A DNA stretch of 64,000 nucleotides from JANOYY01 sp043720395 (GCA_043720395.1 JAYSSR010000077.1:13782-77781); one strand, 5' to 3'; shown: positions 1-7,994, numbered from the stretch's first letter. The notes: generated from the letters alone by a model not told the origin. A program made the numbers and translations.

Positions 1-478
1 CTTGGACTCGGTCGAGCGCGTAGATCCTGATCAGATGCGCCTCGAGGTCGGGGTCCTGGGGATTGGTCAGGAGTCGGTCACTGAGGAACGCCGCTCGTGA
101 CACGAACAGGCTGTCCGCCTGCCATGCGTCCCCCAGTTGAGCCAGCGCCGTCGCCACATCACAGGCCGTCTCGTTAACCCAGGCTTGGCCGTCGAGGGCA
201 GGCGTGGTGCTGCCGGAGCGCGCCAGTTTCAGCGTGCGCACGACCCGGACCGGCACGTCACCGGCGAGGATGTCGATCTCGACGGTTGTCTGCGTGGCGC
301 GGCGTCGCATCAGGGCTCGGTCACGTTCCGCGCTCGGGTTCAGGGCCCATTGGACGGCATCGACGAATGAGGTCTTGCCGACACCGTTCTCGGCCACGAG
401 GAACGTGGTGCCGGCTTCGAGATGGATCTCGAACTCCCGGTATGTCTTCCAGTTGAGGAGTCGAACGCGGGTTATCAC
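1..478 (-). CDS. Rad50/SMC-type AAA ATPase, N-terminal part (runs off window)
   Basis: The first 159 codons of an ATP-binding protein; the 3' end lies outside the window. The N-terminus has the RecF/Rad50/DndD layout: a short beta-strand segment (VRLLNWKTYREFEI), then a Walker A motif AENGVGKTS at about residues 29-37, then FVDAVQWAL. ATPases of this class form coiled-coil dimers acting on DNA ends, and many belong to defence systems. The start is a GTG whose GTGA overlaps the stop of the upstream gene by 4 bases, so translation is probably coupled. It is the last visible gene of a run beginning at the short-Argonaute genes. The partner domains (coiled coil, Walker B) cannot be seen, so the exact family is open. 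Confidence 0.75.
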   Translation of the reverse strand, partial: MITRVRLLNWKTYREFEIHLEAGTTFLVAENGVGKTSFVDAVQWALNPSAERDRALMRRRATQTTVEIDILAGDVPVRVVRTLKLARSGSTTPALDGQAWVNETACDVATALAQLGDAWQADSLFVSRAAFLSDRLLTNPQDPDLEAHLIRIYALDRVQ

Positions 479-1809
479 GGTTCGTCCTCGGGGACGAGTT
501 CGGCGATGTGTTGGGGATCAAAGGTGCCGTCGAGGACGGTCTCGAGGACGGCGGCGAGTTCGGCGCTGAGGGACGCGGCCTTGGCGTAGCCCTCCGGTTT
601 GCCGTCGGTCCGGGCCCGCGCCCCCGTCTTGGCGGTGGCGTCGGTCGATGCCGCGGTTTGTGCGGCGAGGATCCGTCGGACGTCCACCTTGGCGACCGTG
701 ACCTGGGTGGTGTTCACCGGGTTGCTCCAACGTTGGCGTTGGTCGAAGAACTTGTGGATCGTGTCGGCTGGAGACAGTCCCGAGATGATCGGTTCGGACG
801 CTCGTTGTCCGTCGCTGACGCGGCGTGCCCCGTAGAGGGTGGCTGGGTCGTACAGATCGGCGATGTCGCTTCCTCGTGCCCATACGAGCAGCGCTGAGCC
901 GCCGAGTCTGGTGAGCAGAATCTGCGCCGACAGGCGGTCCGGGGCATCGATCAGCCCGGCGGGTGTTTGGATCACCACGACCGCGAGATGCAGGTGCGAG
1001 ACCCGTGCGATACCTCGCCAACCCTCGGGGAACGAGCGCAGGTGTGGGGCGAGGGCGAGGGCCTCGATCAGATACGGCCGTTGACCGAACGGGTCGAGAT
1101 CGTCGCGCAGCGCTACATACCACTCCTCTGAAGCGGCCTCGACGTCATCGCGATCGCCCGATGCACCGTCTTCGTCGTCGTTGTCGGGTTCGTGTAGGTC
1201 GAGGCGGACGAGCTGGTCGGTGAGGTACTGCCTGACTTCATGGCGGGGATCGGCCGATCCGCGTAAGGCCGTGCCGTGGGTGACGCCGGGATCTCCGTCG
1301 ACCAGGCCGAGCAGGTCGACATCGGGTCGAGTCGGCACGATCCGCTCGGCCAGTGCGCTGGAAGGGAGGCTGATAGTGAGGTGCTCGTAAATTCCGATTG
1401 GGGTACCGATCGGCGACGCGGTCTCGTCGAGGATCAGGGTTCCGCTGTCGGCGACTTCAATATCGAGTGTCGCTGGAACGACCACGACGCCCCAATCATG
1501 GTCCCGGACCTTACGGACGAGAACAATCGCGGCTGGGTCGCTGGCTGTGAGCCACAGCTCGCCAGGACGCGCTGTAGAACCCGCGGCTGGGTGCGTCTCT
1601 ACACGACCGAACGAGGGGATCCGAAGCGTTCGAACGTCGATCGATTGCAGCGGTGGGAGAGCGGTCAGCCGTTGACGCTTGACGCGGCACAACAGACAGT
1701 TCTCGAGGTGCGCCTGGATAAGTGAGGCATCCGCCGCGCCGAGGACACCGTCGACGTAGTCGACAAGTTCGGTGTCGAGGGGATGGGGTGACGCGGGAAA
1801 GGACATCAT
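475..1809 (-). CDS. zf-HC2-like zinc-finger protein of unknown function
   Basis: A 444-residue protein. The start at ATG 1809 is preferred because its ATGA overlaps the stop of the upstream gene; an upstream ATG at 1857 would add 16 residues. Residues 34-41 form H-x3-C-x2-C (HLENCLLC), the signature of zf-HC2 anti-sigma-type zinc fingers, inside a helix typical of that fold. The rest is not recognised: a middle segment rich in beta-strand-like sequence, an acidic DNDDEDG stretch near residue 210, and an Ala-rich C-terminus. No membrane segment is seen, unlike classical membrane-bound anti-sigma factors. It lies between a gene with a sigma-region-4-like helix-turn-helix and an SMC-type ATPase, all overlapping by 4 bases. 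A regulatory or ligand-sensing partner role is an inference. Confidence 0.6.
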   Translation of the reverse strand: MMSFPASPHPLDTELVDYVDGVLGAADASLIQAHLENCLLCRVKRQRLTALPPLQSIDVRTLRIPSFGRVETHPAAGSTARPGELWLTASDPAAIVLVRKVRDHDWGVVVVPATLDIEVADSGTLILDETASPIGTPIGIYEHLTISLPSSALAERIVPTRPDVDLLGLVDGDPGVTHGTALRGSADPRHEVRQYLTDQLVRLDLHEPDNDDEDGASGDRDDVEAASEEWYVALRDDLDPFGQRPYLIEALALAPHLRSFPEGWRGIARVSHLHLAVVVIQTPAGLIDAPDRLSAQILLTRLGGSALLVWARGSDIADLYDPATLYGARRVSDGQRASEPIISGLSPADTIHKFFDQRQRWSNPVNTTQVTVAKVDVRRILAAQTAASTDATAKTGARARTDGKPEGYAKAASLSAELAAVLETVLDGTFDPQHIAELVPEDEP

Positions 1810-2765
1810 TGGCTCGAATACGTCGGATCGGTGTTGGTCATCCACGATTCTGTCCACGATCGGGCGAGTTCAGCGACTGTGGCGCCGACTGCGTCTCGGT
1901 CGGGGTCACTGCCCAGGGCCTGCTGGACGATCGAGCTGGCCCTGGTCCGGATGAGCGCCGCCGACGATCCGCTGACGCCAATCACCGCCGCCAGGGCGGC
2001 GCCTGCCACGGTGTGTCCGATCGCTACTCGCTCGACGTCGTTCAACAACTCGAGGATCTCCTGGGCTCGCAGCTCGCGGATGCTCTCGTCACCGGTGATA
2101 TCATGTAGCCCGCTCATTGACGTCGGAGGGTCGAACGCGGTGGCGTCGAGCGAGAGCGGGGCACGGTCGAGGCCGAGCCGCTTCGCGGTGGCTTGGGCCA
2201 TCACCGAGCTGGTCAGCGGCCCGCCGGCGTTCTCCAACAGTGCGGTGGATACCCGAACGGTGGATGGCCCGTCGATCTCCGGGCTTTGTCGATCTCCGGT
2301 CATCCAAGCTGAGGGCACGACCACCTCGATTTCAGCGATCGCGGCGACAAGCGCGTCGAGATCGACGGCCGCCGCCGCATGATTCGTGCCGGTCAGCGCC
2401 CAATACGGTTCGCGCCGTTCGAAGCCCGGGTCACGTTTCAACACCTCGTTGATTCGCAGCACGAGGCGGCCCACGGGCGTCGTCCGCCCGATGTCGGCGA
2501 GGAAGTGTCGCACGGTGGTGTGCAGCTCAGCTCGCAGGACGTCATCGGTCCGGCAGCGCATCGCCAGGTCCTTCAGTCGTCGTGGGGTCTGAGAATGAGC
2601 GAAGAACTCGTGCACCGTGGACTCGATCGCCTCAGCGTCCCAGCGGTCGCACCCTTCGGGTGGCGGGAACCCCCTCCCGCGGGCGACTGCGCCGATCGTG
2701 CGTTGCAGGAGCGCAACGAAGTCTCGGTCGGGCCGTTCGGCATGGAGCTCGTCGAGCGCGCTCAC
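1806..2765 (-). CDS. Unknown protein with sigma-region-4-like C-terminal helix-turn-helix
   Basis: A 319-residue protein not assigned to a named family. Residues of about 235-285 (LLNDVERVAIGHTVAGAALA followed by AVIGVSGSSAALIRTRA) follow the pattern of sigma factor region 4: an acidic first helix, then a helix-turn-helix with the usual V-G-V-S turn. The N-terminal half is helical and charged, without a clear sigma region 2. The next gene carries a zf-HC2 motif, the usual partner of sigma factors, so a degenerate sigma/anti-sigma pair is possible. Both ends overlap neighbours by 4 bases (ATGA), which places it inside one operon with the PemK-like gene and the ATPase. The match is by eye and could be chance helical similarity. 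Confidence 0.5.
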   Translation of the reverse strand: MSALDELHAERPDRDFVALLQRTIGAVARGRGFPPPEGCDRWDAEAIESTVHEFFAHSQTPRRLKDLAMRCRTDDVLRAELHTTVRHFLADIGRTTPVGRLVLRINEVLKRDPGFERREPYWALTGTNHAAAAVDLDALVAAIAEIEVVVPSAWMTGDRQSPEIDGPSTVRVSTALLENAGGPLTSSVMAQATAKRLGLDRAPLSLDATAFDPPTSMSGLHDITGDESIRELRAQEILELLNDVERVAIGHTVAGAALAAVIGVSGSSAALIRTRASSIVQQALGSDPDRDAVGATVAELARSWTESWMTNTDPTYSSQ

Positions 2766-3124
2766 AGGTGGTCCCGCATTACGTAGGCGAGGGTGACGTC
2801 ATCGAGGATCAGGTTGACCGGGTGGACGTTCGCCGGTGTCCACAAGTACCGGTTCACGGGCCGCAACTGCGAGAACCAGCCCCGCTTGCCCAGGCCGTAG
2901 TCCGGCTGCGGTGGGTGCTCTTGTCCTCGCTTGTCGGTGGTGGAACGGACCACGGTGATGATGCCCGGCTCGACCGTCTCGTCGTGGATGGCGATCACTA
3001 CAACCGGGCGGCGAGGCTTGAAGTCGCCATCGGCGAAGATCACCGTCGACACCCAGTACAGGCCGCCCAGATCGGGTGGATGATGCTCCTCGGCGGCGAG
3101 AAGACCGGCGGGAATGTCGATCAC
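2762..3124 (-). CDS. PemK/MazF-like toxin domain protein
   Basis: A 120-residue protein with GTG start. It resembles the PemK/MazF fold, whose members are mostly ribosome-dependent or -independent mRNA endoribonucleases. Visible landmarks are an early GLYWVSTVIF strand, the RRPVVVIAI strand (compare the family's RP-V-VI strand) and a later segment with serine/threonine and arginine, VVRSTTDKR, where family catalytic residues usually sit. The size fits the family. It starts 2 bases after the stop of a 68-residue ORF, which could be the antitoxin, and its 3' end overlaps the next gene by 4 bases. Being locked in an operon with Argonaute genes suggests an effector or addiction role. The family call is moderate because the classical N-terminal G-[DE]-[IV] motif is unclear. 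Confidence 0.55.
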   Translation of the reverse strand: MIDIPAGLLAAEEHHPPDLGGLYWVSTVIFADGDFKPRRPVVVIAIHDETVEPGIITVVRSTTDKRGQEHPPQPDYGLGKRGWFSQLRPVNRYLWTPANVHPVNLILDDVTLAYVMRDHL

Positions 3125-3126
3125 GC

Positions 3127-3333
3127 TCAGCCCACCGCCGCTCTTGCTACAACCGATCGCCCCAGAGAAACGCCAAGAACCCTGACGTCACAGCCGGTGA
3201 CACCGGCGAAAAGTCGAAGCGCGCGCATTGCCGCTACGTGTACGTCGGAACGAACCCCCACATCCACAACCGTTTCAGATCGTGGTCTCACCGCCACGTG
3301 TGTCATCCCATTGCGGCCCCGACTCGCTTTCAC
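3127..3333 (-). CDS. Small ORF between Argonaute and PemK-like genes
   Basis: A 68-codon ORF with a GTG start whose GTGA overlaps the stop of the Argonaute gene, and whose stop is 2 bases before the GTG of the PemK-like gene. The exact spacing is the main support: it fits a translationally coupled chain. An internal ATG at 3306 would give 59 residues (MTHVAVRPRSETVVDVG...). The product is small, basic at the N-terminus and rich in valine and arginine, with no recognisable domain. Its position just before a PemK-like toxin is where an antitoxin would be expected, but no known antitoxin motif is visible. It could be a non-coding spacer that happens to be open. Confidence 0.4.
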   Translation of the reverse strand: MKASRGRNGMTHVAVRPRSETVVDVGVRSDVHVAAMRALRLFAGVTGCDVRVLGVSLGRSVVARAAVG

Positions 3334-4784
3334 ATGAAATGCGCATAGCGGGCCGTTGCGCCGGCTCCGGTCGGCATGTGTTTCAGGATGCTCGCTACCC
3401 GCCTCGAGGCCTTGAGGGTGATCGGAAGCCGGCCATCAAGTTGGCTCTGGTTCCAGTTCATCTTCGAGAGCGCGAGCACCTCGGTGGCGAGCGTCTCGAT
3501 GTCGGACTCCGCGAGCGCCGGTCGCAGGCCGATCGGTGACGGTACGTACATGCCGGGGTAGACGCGGTAGTACTCGACGCTGCCTCGCGTGTACAGCAGG
3601 TGGCGGTCCCGGGCGATCGTGGCCAGCGTCCCTCGCAGAACAGGGTGATCGCCGTCGCGGAAGAGGCGGACCCCCTCCCCGCCATCGGAGATCCAGATGA
3701 GCTCGAGATGGTTGATGAATCGCTGGTCGGCTGCCTCCTCGAATCCGCTCGTCTCCGTGTCGTCGAACGCAGAGGTCTTGTGCACGACGACCCGTGCAGG
3801 GAAGTTGTGATGTTCTCGACGGTACGCGTCGAGCGCGTCACCGAGTAGTTGCGCCGCACCGTCTCGATCGAGATGGGGTTGCCGGTCGTCCTTTTGGCGA
3901 GCTGCCGGCCCACCGCGAACGACCACACCCTCGCCTCGTTCGTCGAAGACCTGGGCGACCGAGGTGTGCACGCGGGCACGGTCGTTCGTGTGGAAGAACG
4001 AGACTCCAACGAAGAGCGAGTCGAGCTGAGCCGCTCGCCGTTGTAGCCGCCAGGGCACTCCGCCGGCCTTGTAGTACAGGGCGGTGTGAATGTTCCAGGC
4101 ACGCGTCGCTTCGTCCTGCAGCGATGGTCGCCGCCGCGACCTCTTCTTGGCCGTGTCGCGCTGCGGGTCCCAGGTGGTCGAGCGCACGATCTGGATGGGC
4201 GGACGGTGCGCGGTCGATCGGGCCTTGAGGAGGTCGTGGAAGTCGACATGTCTAGCGTCGAGCGTCGTGCTCTCTTCGAGTTCGTCGGTGTTCGAGCGCG
4301 ACCGTGCCGGGATGTCGTCCTCGAGGTCGTCAGGGCGCGCCACGATCACGACGTCAACCACTCCGCGTTCGGAGAGGTCGGCGATCTCCTGGTGGTAGAG
4401 GTCCACGCACTCGGCTGTCGCAAGTCCGATCGGTTTTGCGACAGCTTGCTTCAGCGATCGAGCGGCGATCGGACGTGTCCACGAATCGTCGACGACGAGT
4501 TCTGCTCGAAAGGCCGAGTTGGGACTGCAGCCGGGGAAGTCTCGGAACAGCGAGGGGTGTCGGTTGCCCTCCTTTGCGTCGATGGGTTCTCGGCAGCGCT
4601 CCAGCCACTGGCGCACCCCGGTCACACCGTCAGCGGGGCCGACAATGCCGACGCGAATGGTCCTCGGTGCTCCAGGCGCTGCGTCGTCGACCGGGCCGTA
4701 GTCGCTGATCCCGGTGCGGGGATCGACGTGCCGACCGCCGTTGCCGAACTCGAGCTCGGGCTCTTCGAGGATTCGTGCCCGCAT
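3330..4784 (-). CDS. Short prokaryotic Argonaute (MID-PIWI, catalytically inactive)
   Basis: A 484-residue short pAgo. It begins with the conserved segment EPELEFGNGGRHVDPRTG followed by SDYGP, typical of short Argonautes. The start is ATG 4784, which overlaps the effector stop as TGATG; an earlier ATG at 4844 is unlikely. A MID-like region is followed by the PIWI domain, with KAGGVPWRL, FVGVSFF, VVHKTSAF, LYTRGSVEYY and MNWNQSQLDGRLPIT. The first catalytic aspartate position of PIWI is Ser (FVGVS), as in other short pAgos, so no slicing is expected. In this family the protein binds a guide and recognises invader nucleic acid, then activates the partner bearing the APAZ domain. With the upstream DUF4365-APAZ gene this forms a SPARDA-type system. 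The short 60-base overlap region and operon continue into a PemK-like toxin. Confidence 0.92.
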   Translation of the reverse strand: MRARILEEPELEFGNGGRHVDPRTGISDYGPVDDAAPGAPRTIRVGIVGPADGVTGVRQWLERCREPIDAKEGNRHPSLFRDFPGCSPNSAFRAELVVDDSWTRPIAARSLKQAVAKPIGLATAECVDLYHQEIADLSERGVVDVVIVARPDDLEDDIPARSRSNTDELEESTTLDARHVDFHDLLKARSTAHRPPIQIVRSTTWDPQRDTAKKRSRRRPSLQDEATRAWNIHTALYYKAGGVPWRLQRRAAQLDSLFVGVSFFHTNDRARVHTSVAQVFDERGEGVVVRGGPAARQKDDRQPHLDRDGAAQLLGDALDAYRREHHNFPARVVVHKTSAFDDTETSGFEEAADQRFINHLELIWISDGGEGVRLFRDGDHPVLRGTLATIARDRHLLYTRGSVEYYRVYPGMYVPSPIGLRPALAESDIETLATEVLALSKMNWNQSQLDGRLPITLKASRRVASILKHMPTGAGATARYAHFM

Positions 4785-6091
4785 CAGAGCAGCTCCAGTT
4801 GCCCTGAGTCGATGGTCCCGGTCGTAGTGCCGAGCGGTCGCCACGTCGCTTCGTCGATGCCGCGATCCACATCGAGGTTGTACAGGTCACCGAACACCAG
4901 CGGTCGCTGCTCTTCGCCGAGTGAGCTCGGGCGGCCGAAGTAGCCGGCCCAGAACCGCACGAGTCCGGAAACGGCCGGGTTGCGTTCGAGTTGCTTCATT
5001 CCGGAGAGCCGATCGGCCGCCCACGGCAGCTCCCGGAAACCGTCGAAGGTGTAGTGGTACGTCGGGGTGAGTTGGGCCGCCCATCCTTCGTCGGTCTTGA
5101 CGAACGAGACGCCGACCGCGAAGTGCCGGTACTCGGCGATCTCGCCCGGCTTGCGCTTGTTCTCGTAACCCTTGAACACCGTGCGACCCTTGCCCTTCGA
5201 GTTGGTAGCCACCCGCCGCTCGCTGAGGTCCCGGGTGGGTCGGAAGCAGAAGTACCGCTGTTTGCCGTGCACTGCGAGGTTGTGGTGCTCCTGTTCACGC
5301 AGGGTCTGGCGAAGCAGGTCAACGAACCGGTTCGTGGTCTCGGTGTCCTTCGACTCCGACCACTCCTCGACGTCCATCGTCTCTGTGCCGCCCTCCACGA
5401 AGGAGCCCAGCGCGCTCGTCTTCGGGTCGGTGAAGCTGAAGATGGTGCGGTCGCGGAGAAGCCAGTCGGATCGGTGGTAGCCACACTTGCGCAACTCGGG
5501 GCCAAGTTGACGCGCGTCGGTCAGCCAGGTGGGCGCGACATAGATGCTCGTTGGCGTCTCGACGAGCGCGAGCAGGTTGGTAACGAGTCGTTCGGACCGA
5601 TGGATCGAAACGGGCGACGGCCGCATCTCCCAGCGGCGGTCGAGCGTCAGCAGAGCCGGGACCGCGTTGTGGCCCAACCGATCGGTGGCCTTGTCGAACT
5701 CGATCCTCCAGGACTTCCCGCCGGGCCCGGGCGGAGTCGCTCGCGTGGCCGGCGCCCACCAGATCTCGTCCGCGAGCGGATGCGAGCAGACCACGATGAC
5801 GGGGTTCGTGCCGCTGGTCCAGTACGCGATGTCGTCGTTGGAGATGAGGAAGTGAAAGCCGGCGTCTGACTCCCCGGGGAATGGCAAGTTGCTCGCCTTG
5901 CTCTGCACGAGTACGAGGCGGTTCAGTGGTTGACGGGTTGCTGGGTCGATCAGCTCGATCTCGCCGTCGATGCCGTGATCGACACGCCGGTCATGCCAGG
6001 TCTGGCCGAGAGCCGTGACGATGCGCGCGGCGAACGTGTGGCCCTCGTCTCCGATCTGCTGGTTAGACGAGTACTGCTTGGCCATCGCCAC
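4784..6091 (-). CDS. DREN (DUF4365) nuclease-APAZ effector of short Argonaute system
   Basis: A 435-residue effector. The N-terminal DUF4365/PD-(D/E)XK-like domain shows GIDGEIELID at residues 40-49 and VLVQSKAS at 60-67, giving the expected D42, E46 and Q63-x-K65 core. The C-terminal half (about 230-435) matches the APAZ module that replaces the N-PAZ part of long Argonautes, with segments such as RYFCFRPTRD and FVKTDEGWAAQLTPTYHYTF. In described SPARDA systems the DREN domain degrades DNA and RNA indiscriminately once the complex meets a target, killing or arresting the infected cell. The pAgo gene follows with a 1-base TGATG overlap. ATG at 6085 is an alternative start. Promoter not clearly seen in the 86-base gap to the DUF2188 gene. 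Confidence 0.9.
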   Translation of the reverse strand: MAMAKQYSSNQQIGDEGHTFAARIVTALGQTWHDRRVDHGIDGEIELIDPATRQPLNRLVLVQSKASNLPFPGESDAGFHFLISNDDIAYWTSGTNPVIVVCSHPLADEIWWAPATRATPPGPGGKSWRIEFDKATDRLGHNAVPALLTLDRRWEMRPSPVSIHRSERLVTNLLALVETPTSIYVAPTWLTDARQLGPELRKCGYHRSDWLLRDRTIFSFTDPKTSALGSFVEGGTETMDVEEWSESKDTETTNRFVDLLRQTLREQEHHNLAVHGKQRYFCFRPTRDLSERRVATNSKGKGRTVFKGYENKRKPGEIAEYRHFAVGVSFVKTDEGWAAQLTPTYHYTFDGFRELPWAADRLSGMKQLERNPAVSGLVRFWAGYFGRPSSLGEEQRPLVFGDLYNLDVDRGIDEATWRPLGTTTGTIDSGQLELL

Positions 6092-6177
6092 CTCTCCAGG
6101 TGTCGTCGATTCCGCACCTCATGGTGAGGCCGAGTATGCGGGAAGGGTGTGACATCGTTGCCCTCCGCCTCGGACCG

Positions 6178-6426
6178 TCAGTGTCGGGTGTCGCTGGGCG
6201 GGTTCGGGTCTCGGCCGGGAGCGACGGTGTCGGAGTCGCGGATGCGGCTGTCCTTGCCGTGGATACGGACTTCGCCACCGCCCTGGTTGGAGACGATCTC
6301 CTTCGCACGCCGCTCGGCCTGCGCCTGGGTCGGCGCATGGGCCGACGATCGCTTCGCGCCGGGGGCCTTGACGTCCCAGCCGCCGTTCGGGTTCGGGACG
6401 ACGTGACGGTTGTTCGATGTGGCCAT
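6178..6426 (-). CDS. DUF2188 family small protein
   Basis: An 82-residue soluble protein matching the DUF2188 pattern almost end to end: HVVPNPNGGWDVKAPGAKRS, then TQAQAERRAKEIV, then VRIHGKDSRIRDSDTVAPG. The family is widespread, small and of unknown biochemical function; members are often found in mobile or stress-related contexts. The start ATG at 6426 has GGAGG 6 bases upstream. It lies 86 bases upstream of the Argonaute effector on the same strand and may share its transcript. It is divergent from the antitoxin-toxin pair on the other side, so the region between 6427 and 6576 must hold promoters for both directions. Confidence 0.85.
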   Translation of the reverse strand: MATSNNRHVVPNPNGGWDVKAPGAKRSSAHAPTQAQAERRAKEIVSNQGGGEVRIHGKDSRIRDSDTVAPGRDPNPPSDTRH

Positions 6427-6485
6427 CGGGCACCTCCAGGGAGACGATCATGCTTACACGCTTGTGATTCGACTATACCTCTTGT

Positions 6486-6538
6486 TTCGAACACGCGCGC
6501 TGTTGCGAACATTTCGAATAGCGCGTATGCTTCGAACA
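6486..6538 (+). promoter_or_regulatory. Promoter and double operator of the antitoxin/PIN-toxin operon
   Basis: A sigma-70-like promoter reads TTGCGA (6503-6508), a 17-base spacer and TATGCT (6526-6531), about 45 bases before the antitoxin GTG. Two 24-bp units with TTCGAA-type ends and a CGCG centre overlap it: 6486-6509 and 6513-6536, offset by 27 bp. The second has perfect TTCGAA at both ends; the first ends in GCGAA. Such paired palindromes over -35 and -10 are the classical arrangement for antitoxin autorepression. Binding by the downstream HTH protein is inferred. Confidence 0.65.
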
Positions 6539-6576
6539 GAGACCAACCCTGCTACTGCTGCTAGGAGACCCCGACC

Positions 6577-7047
6577 GTGGCGCCAGCGCTCCTCGACCAC
6601 CAGCTCACCGTCCCTGACGAGGCCACCGCCAACCAGGCCGCCAAGGCGGTCGACATCCTTGAACGGTTCCTTCGCCAACACCCCAACCTTCCCGGCGTCG
6701 CCGTCTCGCTGACGGCCGACGACTCCGACACCTCCTTGCAAATCCCCGGCCACGCCCTGCGTCTGCTGGTCGACATCCTCGCCCAGATCGCCAACGGCAA
6801 CGCCGTGACGGTCGCTCCCGTCCACGCCGAGCTCACCACCCAACAGGCCGCTGACATCCTCAACGTGTCCCGCCCCTACCTGGTCAAGCTCCTCGAGGAA
6901 CGCAAGCTCCCCTACCGACGGGTCGGCAACCGCCGTCGCGTACTCCTTACCGATCTCCTGGCCTACAAGCGCATCGACGACGCCGAACGACGAGCCATCG
7001 CCGACGAGCTCACCTCCGAAGCCCAGCGTCTCGGCCTGGACTACTAG
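6577..7047 (+). CDS. Antitoxin with excisionase-type helix-turn-helix
   Basis: A 156-residue protein with GTG start preceded by AGGAGA. The C-terminal half has an excisionase/MerR-type helix-turn-helix at about residues 87-120: TTQQAADILNVSRPYLVKLL, then a wing with RRVGNRRRVLLTDLLAYK. Proteins of this design pair with PIN-domain toxins in type II toxin-antitoxin systems; the HTH binds the operon's own promoter and the remaining part neutralises the toxin. The N-terminal half is helical and acidic, without a named domain. The PIN gene starts 18 bases downstream. Regulation is probably autorepression through the paired TTCGAA palindromes upstream. Confidence 0.8.
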   Translation: MAPALLDHQLTVPDEATANQAAKAVDILERFLRQHPNLPGVAVSLTADDSDTSLQIPGHALRLLVDILAQIANGNAVTVAPVHAELTTQQAADILNVSRPYLVKLLEERKLPYRRVGNRRRVLLTDLLAYKRIDDAERRAIADELTSEAQRLGLDY

Positions 7048-7065
7048 AGAGCTGGGAAGGCGGGC

Positions 7066-7620
7066 GTGGCGTTCGACGCAACCTACGACGCGTGCGTCTT
7101 GCACCCAGCCGGGCTGCGAGACCTCCTCGTCCGGCTCGCCACCACCGGGATGTTCCGCGCCCACTGGAGCACCGACATCCTCGACGAGATGGTCCGCTCC
7201 ATCCTGCGACGCCGACCCGACCTCACCGAAGCCCAACTCGCCCGCACCCGCCAACTGATGTGCAACGCCGTCCCCGACTGCCTCACCACCGGCTACGAGG
7301 AACTCATCGACGGGCTGCACCTACCTGACCCCGACGACCGCCACGTCCTTGCCGCTGCCATCCGATCCGGCTCACAGGTCATTGTCACCGAGAACCTCAG
7401 CGACTTCCCGGCCAACGTGCTCCAGACCTACAACATCGAGGCACAGACGCCCGACGTCTTCCTTCTGCATCTCGTCGACCTCTCCCCGAGAACCGTCTTC
7501 GGCGTCCTGGAAGCGCAGGCTGCGGCCCTTCGCAACCCAGCCATGAACATCGACGAGCTGCTCGACCGCCTCGCCCAGTCCGGGCTTCCCCGCTCGATCG
7601 CCGCACTTCGATCTCGATGA
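7066..7620 (+). CDS. PIN-domain ribonuclease toxin
   Basis: A 184-residue PIN-domain protein with GTG start. The first acidic residue of the PIN site is in the N-terminal strand (FDATYDACVL, D8 is likely the metal ligand; DAC fits), and later acids are in STDILDEMV (D and E) and in LPDPDDRHVLAAA, the conserved D-x-H-V-L-A-A-A helix. The following ENLSDFP matches the TxNxxDF motif of PIN toxins. PIN toxins cleave RNA, often tRNA or rRNA, using Mg ions held by these acids. It follows the HTH antitoxin by 18 bases and forms a standard addiction or defence pair. The final 50 residues after the PIN core are an extra helical tail seen in this subfamily. Confidence 0.85.
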   Translation: MAFDATYDACVLHPAGLRDLLVRLATTGMFRAHWSTDILDEMVRSILRRRPDLTEAQLARTRQLMCNAVPDCLTTGYEELIDGLHLPDPDDRHVLAAAIRSGSQVIVTENLSDFPANVLQTYNIEAQTPDVFLLHLVDLSPRTVFGVLEAQAAALRNPAMNIDELLDRLAQSGLPRSIAALRSR

Positions 7621-7994
7621 GGGGACTGCCAGCCTCCCCGAGCCATCGGCGGACTGAAATGCCGGCGCGAACTCTGCGCCGATGCCGTCCAGGTCCGTGT
7701 GGCCCCTCCGGTCCGTCAGGTTCCTCGTGTCGCTGGACATGGTGTTCGCCAGCCGTCATCGCTGGCATGAGCAGCGCTTCACGTGAAATCGGCTCCGCCT
7801 ACAAGGTTGCGGCTATCGACAAACGATCTCGCCCAACGTGGCGCGTGACAGTGTGGGCTCGTGATGCGAACAGCCACGAAATGTGAGATCAGGACCGACG
7901 CAGCGGTCGCCCCGCGGGCTGACACTTCATCCGGCCGCCGTCGCCACCCGGTGAGGCAGCGGCTGCGATCCCTCACCCCACTCCGGTCCGACCA
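7621..7994. other. Intergenic stretch without a supported gene
   Basis: The 374 bases between the PIN toxin and the HNH gene contain only open frames with poor coding character (for example 7617-7886 on plus). No terminator hairpin followed by T residues and no good promoter was found. It must hold the promoter of the HNH gene. Confidence 0.4.

Noticed and set aside
3330..4784. Argonaute as an active slicer
   Set aside because: The first catalytic position of PIWI is Ser (FVGVSFF) and the protein is of the short type, so it should depend on the APAZ effector for activity.
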